The notes under the pieces are model-generated. The model saw only the letters and a list, made by a program, of their open reading frames with translations. It was not told the DNA's origin and did no database searches. Shown here in pieces: positions 1 through 9,017 of a stretch of DNA of 64,000 nucleotides. Position numbers and translations under genes: made by a program. The stretch comes from Candidatus Cloacimonadota bacterium. GTDB lineage: Bacteria; Cloacimonadota; Cloacimonadia; Cloacimonadales; Cloacimonadaceae. Location of the stretch: the NCBI GenBank assembly GCA_020532085.1, contig JAJBAV010000010.1:1-64000 (forward strand), read 5' to 3'. Each line of letters starts with the position of its first letter. The first letter of the stretch is position 1.

Positions 1-5
1 TCACC

Positions 6-1349
6 ATGCGTAGAGAACTGATAGAACTCTTCGGGAAGAAGCCCTCCGTGGATCTGGACCTGGACAAAGTCCCGCTGCTGCTGCGTGACTACATCAAACT
101 AACCTCCAAAAGCACCGACTGCCATCCTGGCCTGTTGATCAGCGCCTGGCTGCCCCACATCGCCGTCAACCTCGGCAACCGGGTCTTCATGCTCTCCAAC
201 TCCAACCGCATCTATCCGAACATCTGGAGCTGCCTGCTTGGACCTTCCTCCATTTCGCGGAAAACCACGGCCATCACCTACGCCGGATACACCATCAGAC
301 CGCACGAGGAGCTCTACGAGGACATGCCCCTGGACGTGTACGAGGCGGAAACGCAGCTGCTCTCCAACGTCACCTACTCCAAGATGCTCTCAATGCTGTC
401 CCTGAACGGCACCCGGCTCTTCATCCACCACGAGCTATCCGCCTGGCTGGCCGAAATGAACAAACACTTCAATTCCGGCTATAAACAGACAATCACGGAG
501 CTCTACGACGGCGTTTCGAAGACCGTGAGCAACCAAACCAAGACCGAGAGGATCCGCAAACCCGCCCTGAGCATCTCCACCGCCACCACCGAAGCCTGGA
601 TGTACCGCAACATCCGCGAAAACTCCGACCAGCTCGGCGGCTTCCTCCAGCGCTTCATCTACTTCGTGGTGCGGGACATCAACCTCGAGGACATCGACCT
701 CGATACCAAGGAAGGCGAGGACCTGGAGGAACGTTTGGCCATTTACGAAGGCATGTTCAAACACTTCCGCGCCATCCCCGGCTCCCACAGGATCAGAATG
801 TCCGATGAGGCCGTCGCTTTGCGGGATTCGCTCTACAAGGCCCAGTACAAGACCTGGTTCGCCAAAAACAACGACGACCTTATGAGCTACTTCACCCGCA
901 TCTATGACGGCTATTTCTACAAGTTCTGCGCCATCTTCAGCCTGGTGGAAATCTGGGAGGAGCTAGGCGAGGCCATCCAGCGTGGCTGTTGCGAACGCTT
1001 CTTCGAAGGCCTCCGCGTCTCCGAGGAAACCGCCGCCCAATGCCTCTACCTCTGTGATTTCTACTTCGCCAACACCATCCCCTTCCTGGAGATCGTGAGT
1101 GAACAGGATAAGCTGTCCGGAGAACGGAAACTGGTCGAACTGCTGGTGAACAAGTACAACGGGAAAGTAAGCCATACAGCCCTGATGAACATGTCGCACA
1201 TGAAGAAGCGGGAGTTCAAAGAGTGCATAGAGTCATTAATTGAGAGAGAAGCCATAACCGTCGATACATTCCAGGCCAGAAACTACCATAATACCAAGTA
1301 CTACATCCTGGCCGAGGAGATCCTCAAGTCATTTCAGTCAACCGGCTGA
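6..1349 (+). CDS. DUF3987-family P-loop protein, possibly 5'-incomplete
   Basis: A 447-aa protein resembling DUF3987 (YfjI-like) proteins, found in mobile elements and often next to primase or helicase functions. A P-loop-like stretch GPSSISRKTT lies at residues 79-88, and a hydrophobic strand ending in an acidic residue (RLFIHHELSAWL, 137-148) could serve as Walker B. The C-terminal ~80 residues look like a small winged-helix or coiled region. The first ATG is only 5 bases from the window edge and the frame is open upstream, so the true start may lie outside. A rho-independent terminator follows at 1372. A broken homologue of residues ~320-383 lies at 52404-52592. The family assignment is by recognition; the biochemical role is unknown. 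Confidence 0.7.
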   Translation: MRRELIELFGKKPSVDLDLDKVPLLLRDYIKLTSKSTDCHPGLLISAWLPHIAVNLGNRVFMLSNSNRIYPNIWSCLLGPSSISRKTTAITYAGYTIRPHEELYEDMPLDVYEAETQLLSNVTYSKMLSMLSLNGTRLFIHHELSAWLAEMNKHFNSGYKQTITELYDGVSKTVSNQTKTERIRKPALSISTATTEAWMYRNIRENSDQLGGFLQRFIYFVVRDINLEDIDLDTKEGEDLEERLAIYEGMFKHFRAIPGSHRIRMSDEAVALRDSLYKAQYKTWFAKNNDDLMSYFTRIYDGYFYKFCAIFSLVEIWEELGEAIQRGCCERFFEGLRVSEETAAQCLYLCDFYFANTIPFLEIVSEQDKLSGERKLVELLVNKYNGKVSHTALMNMSHMKKREFKECIESLIEREAITVDTFQARNYHNTKYYILAEEILKSFQSTG

Positions 1350-1371
1350 AATCCATGAACATACCAGCATG

Positions 1372-1398
1372 AGGGCGGTTTCGGCCGCCCTTCTTTTT
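1372..1398 (+). terminator. Rho-independent terminator after the DUF3987 gene
   Basis: A 6-bp GC stem (gggcgg/ccgccc, loop tttcgg) at 1373-1390 is followed by ttcttttt. It sits 22 bases after the stop codon at 1349. Confidence 0.7.
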
Positions 1399-1778
1399 GG
1401 AGGCAAAAAAGCAGTGTGGTTTTAGTTCCCGCTTTTTTGCTTCTCGTTGAATGACAGCAGGTTAGGAGGCAAAAAAGCAAAAATCACCTCTCTTATATAT
1501 ATCCAGTTTCAGGCCCCCCCCCGTGCTGAAATCCCCGCATAGAGGTGTTGATGCTAATGTAGTTTTATATATTATATAATATATTACTATTATATATATA
1601 TTATATCTATATACATCTTATACATCATCTTAGCATATCCTTCTATCTGATCCAGCTCTAAAACTTCTCTATATGTATAAGAGACCCCTTTTTTGCTTTT
1701 TTGCCTCTTAACTCATTGTTATACAATCATAAGCAAACAAGCAAGCTACTAAACAGCTTTGCTTTTTTGCCTCTCGTT
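1398..1778. repeat. AT-rich core flanked by inverted 13-bp iterons (origin-like block)
   Basis: The 13-mer GAGGCAAAAAAGC occurs directly at 1400-1412 and 1466-1478, and inverted at 1695-1707 and 1761-1773. A degenerate inverted copy lies at 1431-1446. Between them, about 1491-1680 is extremely AT-rich (runs of tatata). No gene is visible. Inverted iterons around an easily melted tract are typical of replication origins or partition and recombination sites, but no function is shown here. A block with the same plan and different iterons lies at 52821-53160. Confidence 0.7.
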
Positions 1779-1786
1779 TCTTCTCA

Positions 1787-2262
1787 AAAGCCCCGCCAGG
1801 GGCGATATAACGATAGCGAGGGTGTGAAGTGACCGGGGTCCCCGCGGAGGAGCGAAGCGATGCCGTGGGGCGGGAACGCAACCCCTCGAACCAGTACCAA
1901 AACCAATATCTGAGCCCCTTGTGGGCGACATACCCCAAATCACCTGTTCTGTCGCCTCTGCGAGGCTTGGTGTTTGTATGGCCTCATACGAGGGGCTACG
2001 CTTCGCTCCGCGCCCTCGCTATCGTTCTGCCGCCTCTGCGAGGCTTGGTGTTTGTATGGCCTCGTACGAGGGGCTACGCTTCGCTCCGTGCCCTCGCTAT
2101 CGTTCTGCCGCCTCTGCGAGGCTTGTCTTTGCCAACCACCCGCCCCAAACTGTCATTCCGGGATGGGGGCTTCAGCCCCCGGGGCCCAGTCGGGGTCCTC
2201 GCCGGACAACTTGTTGGCCGGTGGGGTGATTCGAATCCAGGCCTTGCGGGAATAGCCCACAG
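1787..2262. repeat. GC-rich dispersed repeat cluster
   Basis: This noncoding DNA opens with agccccgccaggggcgata, close to the units at 53198-53409. It then carries the recurrent motif ctcgctatcgttctgccgcc, a 43-bp unit (2198-2241) repeated inverted at 13722-13764, and a gcgggaatagccca segment that recurs near 53815. Open frames here look like repeat by-products, with proline- and arginine-rich translations and no start signals. Confidence 0.7.
1951..2127. repeat. 78-bp tandem repeat, about 2.2 copies
   Basis: The segment starting gcctctgcgaggcttg recurs at 1954, 2032 and 2110, an exact 78-bp period (26 codons) with very few differences between the full units. Because the period is a multiple of three it creates spurious open frames. 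A diverged single unit lies near 53725-53757. Confidence 0.85.
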
Positions 2263-2446
2263 AGGGTGTCGATCCAGACTGCGTCTGCATCGACACCGCC
2301 TTTGTCTGACAGCAGTTTGTATTTGCCATCTGGATTCCGGGACCCCGGCGTTAAAACGCCACCCCGGAATGACAGTCCGGTTTGAACCCGTACAACCAAT
2401 CAGCGTGAACCCTTTTGTGTAAATTCGTGGAATTCGTGGATAAACT

Positions 2447-2770
2447 CCTCTGTCTCTCTGTGCCTCTGTTTTTATTGATCCGCGTAAATCATAATAATCC
2501 GCGTCATCTGCGTTCTATTCTTCTTTTTCCGTGACGAATCCCTCTTTTGTTACCCACTATATATAGGGGCTCTCTGTGCCGCTTCCCATCCACATCCCAT
2601 TCACTTCCCGCTGACTTCCCAACGCTTCAATGGGAACTGAACGGGAGGCGGGCAAGAGGTTGACACGCAAGCTGTAAGATGGAAAAAACAAACAGAAAAA
2701 ACAGAGGCACAGAGACACAGAGAAATGATCCGCGTAAATCATAATGATCCGCGTCATCAGCGTTCTATTC
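2447..2770. repeat. 44-bp direct repeats and inverted cacagagacacagag motifs upstream of the 148-aa gene
   Basis: A 44-bp segment beginning gatccgcgtaaatcataa is present at 2477-2520 and 2727-2770 with about two differences, 250 bp apart. Just outside or inside these lie ctctgtgcctctgttttt (about 2456-2473) and its inverted form (about 2694-2724). A TTGACA box lies at about 2660. The region leads into the ribosome-binding site of the gene at 2821. Confidence 0.75.
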
Positions 2771-2820
2771 AATTCGTGCGAATTCGTGCCATTCGTGGAC
2801 AAATACAAAGGAGGAAAAAC

Positions 2821-3267
2821 ATGAAAGTCTACTTCAAAAACATGCTGCAAGCCTATCACGGCGCCTGCGACGGACTGATCTACTACTACAATCCCCGGCT
2901 CAACCGCCTGCTGGTGAGGCCGCACGTGAAACCCCGGCTGAACGAGAACAACCGCCGCTTCGCCGCCATCGCCCGCAACCTGAAGCGGATCGCGCCTTCC
3001 CAGGCCTTCATCACGGACATGACGGTTTACACCGACATCCACAGCCGCCACGCCAGGGAAGGAGACCGTATCTACAGCACCTGGTACAGCGCCTTCCTCA
3101 AAATGATGTACGCGCTGCAGGCCTCGGATCCCGGCATCGACCTGGAATTTCTGGAGCGGGTCCACATCGAAGCCAACGACCTCCCCTGCCGCAGCGTCAA
3201 ACGCGCCGTGTCAGCGGGATTGCTTGAGCCTGTGCCAGGCTATGAGCTGCTCGACAAGCTGATGTGA
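2821..3267 (+). CDS. Conserved small protein of unknown function (148 aa)
   Basis: The ATG at 2821 is preceded by aaaggaggaaaaac, a near-ideal ribosome-binding site, so the longer open frame from 2725 is not used. The protein is basic and soluble, with no signal peptide or membrane segment. It is rich in Tyr, Arg and Asn near the N terminus (YYYNPRLNRLL) and I recognise no family. It is real rather than chance: a frameshifted remnant at 54140-54217 keeps both the ribosome-binding site and the start of the coding sequence, again about 1.5 kb beyond a DUF3987 fragment. A perfect 12-bp stem-loop follows the stop. A link to the DUF3987 gene is inferred from this co-occurrence only. Confidence 0.7.
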   Translation: MKVYFKNMLQAYHGACDGLIYYYNPRLNRLLVRPHVKPRLNENNRRFAAIARNLKRIAPSQAFITDMTVYTDIHSRHAREGDRIYSTWYSAFLKMMYALQASDPGIDLEFLERVHIEANDLPCRSVKRAVSAGLLEPVPGYELLDKLM

Positions 3268-3279
3268 GGAGGATAAAGA

Positions 3280-3310
3280 AATTAGCCGGAGTTATCTACT
3301 CCGGCTAATT
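3280..3310. terminator. Stem-loop between convergent genes
   Basis: A perfect 12-bp stem (aattagccggag/ctccggctaatt, loop ttatcta) lies between the 148-aa gene and the convergent protease gene. The T-tract is weak on both sides, so it may end transcription from either direction. Confidence 0.6.
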
Positions 3311-3375
3311 CTATATTTAGTCTGAATCCATCAATAAGTCATCAGGCTACGATTGACAGATAGGTAGCTGATATT

Positions 3376-4959
3376 CTAATACTCTGCCTCTATGATAAAT
3401 ACAGCTGATTTGAAATTCTCCACCATTGAAGATAAGTTCGTTGACGCCTGGCTTTTTTTCTCCATTACAATGTTTTCGTCCAACAATTCAACCAGATTTT
3501 TCAAGTATGATATCTTGACTGCGTATGAGACATTTTCTGCGTTCTCAATTTTTGCGTTGACGATCCCGATTACATTCCCACGAGAATTGAACAAAGGCCC
3601 CCCGCTGTTACCAGGTTGGGCGGGGGCGCTGATTTGATAGCTTGACACATCGCCCTGATATCCAGTTACTGAGCTTATGATCCCATTTGTAACCTTGATC
3701 TCATTCCCCATTACTTTTGTTAAGGGGTATCCCATGCAAAACACAGATTCACCCGTTTTGTTTGTTGTATCTTCAAATCCATATGGTATTCTCATTGTAT
3801 TCATAGTACCGGCCAATCCTGGAACTTTCAAAATACAAATATCGTTTCTCTCATCTGATAACTCAATAGTCGCAGATAACCGAGACTGACTACCATCGTT
3901 AGAAATCACATAAACATTCTTGGAATTTTTCACAACGTGCAGATTGGTGGCCACATAACCGCCACCGCTGATTAAGAATCCAGACCCCACGGATGTTTCA
4001 TAAACAGAAGAAGAGCCCATTTCTTCTGAGTTTGGATAGTCTTTAATATAAGTTGACGAGGTCATTTTTTTATGTTCTTCTTGCATACTGAGCTCAAGAA
4101 GCCCTTCCGGTGTTATAAATGCCGTAGAGGGCAATTCCAGTTTTGTATCAGTATAATAGACTATCGAATATACATTGGAGTTGGCTGTTTTTCTCAATTT
4201 AACACGTATTTCTCCTTTATACCAAACAAAGTTCTCATCCAAGACTATAGCGTAATAATCGTATTTATCATCTTCAACAGATATTATAGCTATTCTGGAT
4301 CTGTCAAATAGGGCTTCTCCGCCCATCGCCAGAGGAGACCAAATCCCTTCTATCTGATTTAATCTTAGTAGATTGTTATCCAAATAATCTTTAACTTGAT
4401 TTATATCCTTACTGTAAAACCTATATTTATCTGATTCAATTTTATCTATATAATTCCTTAGATATCCGATCATTAGATTTTCATCATATCCTTGATAGTA
4501 TCGTTTTAAGATTGATGTTGCTTGATTGTACATATCTGCCTCTCCATATACGTTGGCAGACACTTTAAACCTCATCACCTCACTAAAATCAGTAGTGCCT
4601 AATTGAACTGCTTCCAAGGTTATAAACAAGTTATAAAACTCATCTCCACCGTAGCGGTTGAGATAATAGTTATACGAGCATGTTAGTGTGGCTAGTTTAT
4701 CGTTCATCTCCATTTTTCCAAATTCATCAAGATCAATGGGAATTATGCCCGCGTTTCTGAAAGCATTCTCAACTTCCGAATTTGGACTAATAAACACCTT
4801 GTTATTGTTGTTGAAAACAACTACATATTTGAACCTATTAAGATTCTTGTATGTCATCGGTGGTTTTTCTACATACCCCTGCGATACTGCACATCCAGAT
4901 AAGAACATAGTCATCAGTACTGTAATGATTATTCCTAGGTAAATCACAATACTTTTCAT
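3376..4959 (-). CDS. Trypsin-like serine protease lipoprotein
   Basis: A 527-aa protein. The ATG at 4959 is chosen because AAGGAG lies 8 bases upstream and because it begins a lipoprotein signal (MKSIVIYLGIIITV...FLSGC). The C-terminal third is an S1 trypsin-like domain: His in TNLHVV (~339), Asp in NDICIL (~372) and Ser in GNSGGPL (~450), resembling HtrA/S1C enzymes without a visible PDZ domain. The N-terminal ~300 residues are not recognised. It lies 77 bp downstream of hsdR on the same strand and has low G+C like the inserted genes in that operon. It is likely anchored on the periplasmic side or in the outer membrane. A part in defence is speculative; a general envelope protease is the alternative. 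Confidence 0.75.
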   Translation of the reverse strand: MKSIVIYLGIIITVLMTMFLSGCAVSQGYVEKPPMTYKNLNRFKYVVVFNNNNKVFISPNSEVENAFRNAGIIPIDLDEFGKMEMNDKLATLTCSYNYYLNRYGGDEFYNLFITLEAVQLGTTDFSEVMRFKVSANVYGEADMYNQATSILKRYYQGYDENLMIGYLRNYIDKIESDKYRFYSKDINQVKDYLDNNLLRLNQIEGIWSPLAMGGEALFDRSRIAIISVEDDKYDYYAIVLDENFVWYKGEIRVKLRKTANSNVYSIVYYTDTKLELPSTAFITPEGLLELSMQEEHKKMTSSTYIKDYPNSEEMGSSSVYETSVGSGFLISGGGYVATNLHVVKNSKNVYVISNDGSQSRLSATIELSDERNDICILKVPGLAGTMNTMRIPYGFEDTTNKTGESVFCMGYPLTKVMGNEIKVTNGIISSVTGYQGDVSSYQISAPAQPGNSGGPLFNSRGNVIGIVNAKIENAENVSYAVKISYLKNLVELLDENIVMEKKSQASTNLSSMVENFKSAVFIIEAEY

Positions 4960-5036
4960 TGATATCACTCCTTGCGAAAGACAGTTTATGTATTGCTTAA
5001 ACAAGCATGTCGATCCTTAAACAAGCCTTCCGCAAA

Positions 5037-8000
5037 TCACGCCGCGAAATCTCCGCAGATAAGTTCGGCTTGTTCGATCACCAGGTCGGTGGCTTCCTCG
5101 GTTTTGTCCGGGGGATAGCCGTATTTCTTGAGGATGCGTTTCACCATCACGCGCATCTTGGCGCGGGCCTGTTCCCGCACCGCCCAGTCGATGGTGACGT
5201 TCCGGCGCACGCTGTCGATCAGCTCCAGGGCGATCTTTTTCAGGGTCTCGTCGCCGAGTTCCAGCACGGCGCTGTCGTTGTTGCCCAGGGCGTCGTAGAA
5301 GGCCAGTTCATCGTCGTTCATCTTCAGTTTTTCGCCCCGTTTTTCCGCATCCTTTACCTCTTTGGCGATCTTGATCAGTTCGGCAATGATGGCCGCGGCC
5401 TCGAGGGTGCGGTTCTGGTATTTGCGGATGGTTTCGGCCAGCATTTCGGCAAAGGAGCGGGAGAGAACGGCGTTTTTGCGGAAGCGGGCCTTGATCTCGT
5501 CGTTGAGAAGTTTTTTCAGCAGTTCCACGGCCAGGTTCTTGTGGGGCATGCGGCGCACCTCCTCCAAAAACTCGTCGGAAAGGATGGAGACGTCCGGTTT
5601 TTCCAGTCCGGCTGCGGCGAAAATATCCACCACGCGGTCGCTGGAAATGGCTTTGGAGACCAACTGGGCGATGGCGCTTTCCATTCCCAGGGGATCATGG
5701 TCCGCCCCGGAGCCGGAGGATTTGATGACGGCGGCCTTGACGGACTGGAAGAAGCCGATCTCCTCGCGAATTTCCAGGGCGCTGGGATGGGGGACGCTGA
5801 GGGCGAAGGCCTTGGTGAGTTTGGCCACCGTTTCCACCAGCCTGGTTTTACCGTTTTCCTGGGCCAGAATGAATTCCTGAGCCGGAGCGATCAGATCCAG
5901 CTTGTCCTTGGGTGTTCCCCGCAGCCAGGCGCTCCAGTCGAAACCGTGAAACAGCCGCTGGCATTGTTCGTATTGTTCCATCAGAACGGCCAGGGCTTCG
6001 TTCTGGTCGAGGGTGATGGTCCCTTTGCCCTTGGCCTGGGTGTAGGTGGCCAGGGCCCTCTTCAGTTCTTCCGCCAGGCCCAGATAATCCACCACCAGGC
6101 CGCCGGGTTTGTCCTTGTAAACCCTGTTTACGCGGGCTATGGCCTGCATCAGGCCGTGGCCGTGCATGGGCTTGTCCACATACATCGTGTGCAGGCAGGG
6201 AACGTCAAAGCCGGTGAGCCACATATCCCGCACAATAGCGATCCGGAGAGGATCGGCCGGATCCTTGAACCTCTCGGCGATCTTGTCGCGGCGGTCCTTG
6301 CTGCGGATGTGGCCCTGAAACTCGAGGGGATCGGCCGGATTTCCCGTCATGACAACCTTGATGGCGCCCGCGCGGTCATCCGGTGAATGCCAACCGGGAC
6401 GCAGTTTTGTAAGGGCCTGGTACAGCTCAACGCAGATGCGGCGGCTCATGCAGACGATCATGGCCTTGCCTTCCAGGGTCTCGCTGCGGGTTTCCCAGTG
6501 GGCAACGATATCCGCGGCGATGAGATCTATCCTCTTTTGCGAGCCGACCACCGCTTCCAGGGCGGCCCACTTGCTCTTCAGCTTTTCCTTCTCGTCCGGC
6601 TCCCGGTTTTCGGTGATCTCCTCAAACTCCGGGTCCAGCTTGGGTTTCTCGGCTTCGTCCAGTTCCAGCTTGGCCAACCGGCTTTCATAATAGATCGGCA
6701 CCGTGGCGTTGTCCAGCACCGCCTGTTGAATGTCGTAAACGCTGATGTAATCGCCGAACACGGCCCTGGTGTTGCGGTCGGTGAGTTCCACCGGGGTGCC
6801 GGTGAAAGCGATGAAACTGGCGTTGGGCAGGGCGTCGCGCATGTTTTTGGCGAAGCCGTCGATAAAATCGTACTGGCTGCGGTGGGCCTCATCGGCGATC
6901 ACCACGATGTTGCGCCGCTCGCTGAGCAGAGGGTAATCCACACCCACTTCATCGGGCATGAATTTCTGGATGGTGGTGAAGATCACACCGCCGGAAGCCA
7001 CTTTCAGCAGATTCCGCAGATCGGCGCGGTCATCCGCCTGTTTGGGCGTCTGGCGGATCAGGTCCCGGCAACTGCAAAAGGTGCGGAAGAGCTGATCGTC
7101 CAGGTCGTTGCGGTCCGTTATCACCACAATGGTGGGATTTTCCAAAGCCGGATGTTGAACCAGCCTGCCGGCGTAGAAGGCCATAGTGAGGCTCTTGCCG
7201 CTGCCCTGGGTGTGCCAGACCACGCCGCAGCGCCTGTCCCCCTGCCGGGATATGGCCTGGATGGTCTTGTCCACAGCCGCGTTCACCGCGTGGAACTGGT
7301 GGTAGCCGGCCAGCTTCTTGATGGTGCCGGAGCGGTTTTCCTCAAATACGATGAAATGGCGGATGATGCTAATCAGCCTGGATGGCTCGAAGATCCCCCG
7401 AAGCAGCACTTCCATTTTGGAGGTCTCGCTGTTCTCGATCTCCTCGCCGGAGATGGTGCGCCAGGGCATCATCCGCTCCCGGCCGGAACTGAGCGTTCCC
7501 ACCCGGGCGTCCAGGCCGTCGGTGATCACCAGCAGGGAATTGTAGGCAAAGAGCGAGGGGATCTGGCTGATGTAGGTCTGGATCTGATTGTAGGCGCTCC
7601 AGATAGTGGTGTTCGGGTCGGAAGGATTCTTCAGTTCCAGCACCGCGAGGGGCAGGCCGTTCAGGAAGAGCACGATGTCCGGGCGGCGGATGTGCTTGTC
7701 CTCGATCACCGTCATCTGGCTCACGGCCAGAAAGTCGTTGTTCTCCGGGAAAGCGAAATCCACCAGCCTGGCCGAGCTGTGAACCGTCTTGCCTTCCAGC
7801 CGGTAGGAGACTGGAACCCCCTCCACCAACAGCTTGTGAAAAGCCCGGTTCCTGTCCAGCAGCGAGGGCTGTTTGAGCCGCAAAACCTGATGCGCGGCCT
7901 CCGCCAGACAATCCACGGGTAACGTGGGATTGAAGCGGGCCAGCATGGCCTGGAGGGTCTCCAGACGGAGCAACTCAGGAATGTCGCTATCTTCCAGGAG

Positions 8001-8078
8001 ATGGGGATAGGACTTGATCTGATAGCCCAGATCTTCCAGGAGATGCAGGGCTATGGATTCAACGGATTTTTCGAGCAT
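5037..8078 (-). CDS. hsdR: Type I restriction enzyme, endonuclease/translocase subunit HsdR
   Basis: About 1013 aa, normal for HsdR. Counting from the in-frame TTG at 8090, the N-terminal nuclease shows PD (137-138) and ELK (152-154). The SF2 motor shows Walker A HTQGSGKS (293-300), DEAH (400-403) and TGTP (430-433), and a long helical C-terminal domain binds the rest of the complex. I place the start at the ATG (8078); the TTG four codons earlier is possible. It cleaves unmodified DNA at a distance after ATP-driven translocation, as part of the R-M-S complex. It is separated from hsdM-hsdS by two unrelated AT-rich genes. Confidence 0.93.
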   Translation of the reverse strand: MLEKSVESIALHLLEDLGYQIKSYPHLLEDSDIPELLRLETLQAMLARFNPTLPVDCLAEAAHQVLRLKQPSLLDRNRAFHKLLVEGVPVSYRLEGKTVHSSARLVDFAFPENNDFLAVSQMTVIEDKHIRRPDIVLFLNGLPLAVLELKNPSDPNTTIWSAYNQIQTYISQIPSLFAYNSLLVITDGLDARVGTLSSGRERMMPWRTISGEEIENSETSKMEVLLRGIFEPSRLISIIRHFIVFEENRSGTIKKLAGYHQFHAVNAAVDKTIQAISRQGDRRCGVVWHTQGSGKSLTMAFYAGRLVQHPALENPTIVVITDRNDLDDQLFRTFCSCRDLIRQTPKQADDRADLRNLLKVASGGVIFTTIQKFMPDEVGVDYPLLSERRNIVVIADEAHRSQYDFIDGFAKNMRDALPNASFIAFTGTPVELTDRNTRAVFGDYISVYDIQQAVLDNATVPIYYESRLAKLELDEAEKPKLDPEFEEITENREPDEKEKLKSKWAALEAVVGSQKRIDLIAADIVAHWETRSETLEGKAMIVCMSRRICVELYQALTKLRPGWHSPDDRAGAIKVVMTGNPADPLEFQGHIRSKDRRDKIAERFKDPADPLRIAIVRDMWLTGFDVPCLHTMYVDKPMHGHGLMQAIARVNRVYKDKPGGLVVDYLGLAEELKRALATYTQAKGKGTITLDQNEALAVLMEQYEQCQRLFHGFDWSAWLRGTPKDKLDLIAPAQEFILAQENGKTRLVETVAKLTKAFALSVPHPSALEIREEIGFFQSVKAAVIKSSGSGADHDPLGMESAIAQLVSKAISSDRVVDIFAAAGLEKPDVSILSDEFLEEVRRMPHKNLAVELLKKLLNDEIKARFRKNAVLSRSFAEMLAETIRKYQNRTLEAAAIIAELIKIAKEVKDAEKRGEKLKMNDDELAFYDALGNNDSAVLELGDETLKKIALELIDSVRRNVTIDWAVREQARAKMRVMVKRILKKYGYPPDKTEEATDLVIEQAELICGDFAA

Positions 8079-8175
8079 TTTTCTATCCAATTATCACTTA
8101 ATCACAAACTGTAATCTGAACGACAAAGCACTAGTATCTCATAAACAAGTTTTTGGTGTTGGTTATATTTTGACA

Positions 8176-8994
8176 TCATTGTGTCATGTGTTTGTAATTC
8201 TTTTCAACATAATCTTCAGGGATAGGTTCGTTTATTGACCTGATATGGTAAACTATTCTATGACCGTACAAAGATGATTTGCAGCTTCTACTACATAACC
8301 TGCACATAAAATATACTGTCACTATTAAAGATAACGCGAAACCAATGTAAACGGCTAAAGGGAAGTTTAGCATCAACGGCTTCTTAATAATAGATACGAG
8401 TAAGAACCAGATGAATGTCCAAAAATTGATAATCCCCCATAACGTCATATTGAATAGACTTACAGTCAAATTGATTTTGGAAACCGAGGGAGGTTTTGTT
8501 TTACTTGTTATCATTTTCCTCAATTCCTTTTCAGAGTTTGTGCTTTTTAGTGTTTTTTTATTGACTTCGTCTATTGAAAACATGTGTAGCTTATAAGATG
8601 GACCCATTATCGAGTTTTCAAGGTAATCAATCTGATATTCCCAATTTTCTTGCCAGTATTTGCTTCCTTTGTTTACGAGGAACCATGCATATGAAAGAAA
8701 TAGACCCACACAAGAAACAAAGTATAAGACAGCAGTCTGCAATTCTTCCATTGGTTGTTCAATGTCCATTATTTTCATATCTAATGCTATTTTACCAAAA
8801 AGCGTCCATATCAAACTAATAAATACCCAAAAGTAGGCCGCCCTGCGCCAATATAGGTTTATTTCCAACTCACGGTTATCTTTAGCGTTTTTAAGAGCTT
8901 CTGGTGCTTTTTCTTTTGAAAACCCGATATCAATCATATAAGGTAAAGGATTCTCAAGTGGTACATCCCTTGATTCGCATATGTAATCTCGCAT
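8176..8994 (-). CDS. Four-helix membrane protein within the type I RM operon
   Basis: A 272-aa protein. The ATG at 8994 is preceded by TTGGAG 5 bases upstream and lies 23 bp after the DUF4209 gene. Four hydrophobic segments are visible in two pairs: ISLIWTLFGKIAL and AVLYFVSCVGLFLSYAWF, then IINFWTFIWFLLVSII and VYIGFALSLIVTVYFMC. A charged cytoplasmic-looking stretch of ~60 residues separates the pairs, and the C-terminal tail contains a CRLCSRSC cluster. No family is recognised. It is markedly AT-rich compared with hsdR. Its position between the DUF4209 gene and hsdR suggests it works with the DUF4209 protein, perhaps as a membrane effector or anchor; this is inference from context. Confidence 0.65.
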   Translation of the reverse strand: MRDYICESRDVPLENPLPYMIDIGFSKEKAPEALKNAKDNRELEINLYWRRAAYFWVFISLIWTLFGKIALDMKIMDIEQPMEELQTAVLYFVSCVGLFLSYAWFLVNKGSKYWQENWEYQIDYLENSIMGPSYKLHMFSIDEVNKKTLKSTNSEKELRKMITSKTKPPSVSKINLTVSLFNMTLWGIINFWTFIWFLLVSIIKKPLMLNFPLAVYIGFALSLIVTVYFMCRLCSRSCKSSLYGHRIVYHIRSINEPIPEDYVEKNYKHMTQ

Positions 8995-9017
8995 AACTAC
9001 TCCAATATAGAATACTA

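Noticed and set aside
1829-2422. Plus-strand open frame over the GC-rich repeat cluster
   Set aside because: It is composed of the 78-bp tandem repeat and dispersed repeats; there is no ribosome-binding site and no recognisable protein.
5007-7922. Plus-strand open frames opposite hsdR
   Set aside because: hsdR has clear motifs throughout; the opposite frames are shadows created by its GC-rich codon usage.
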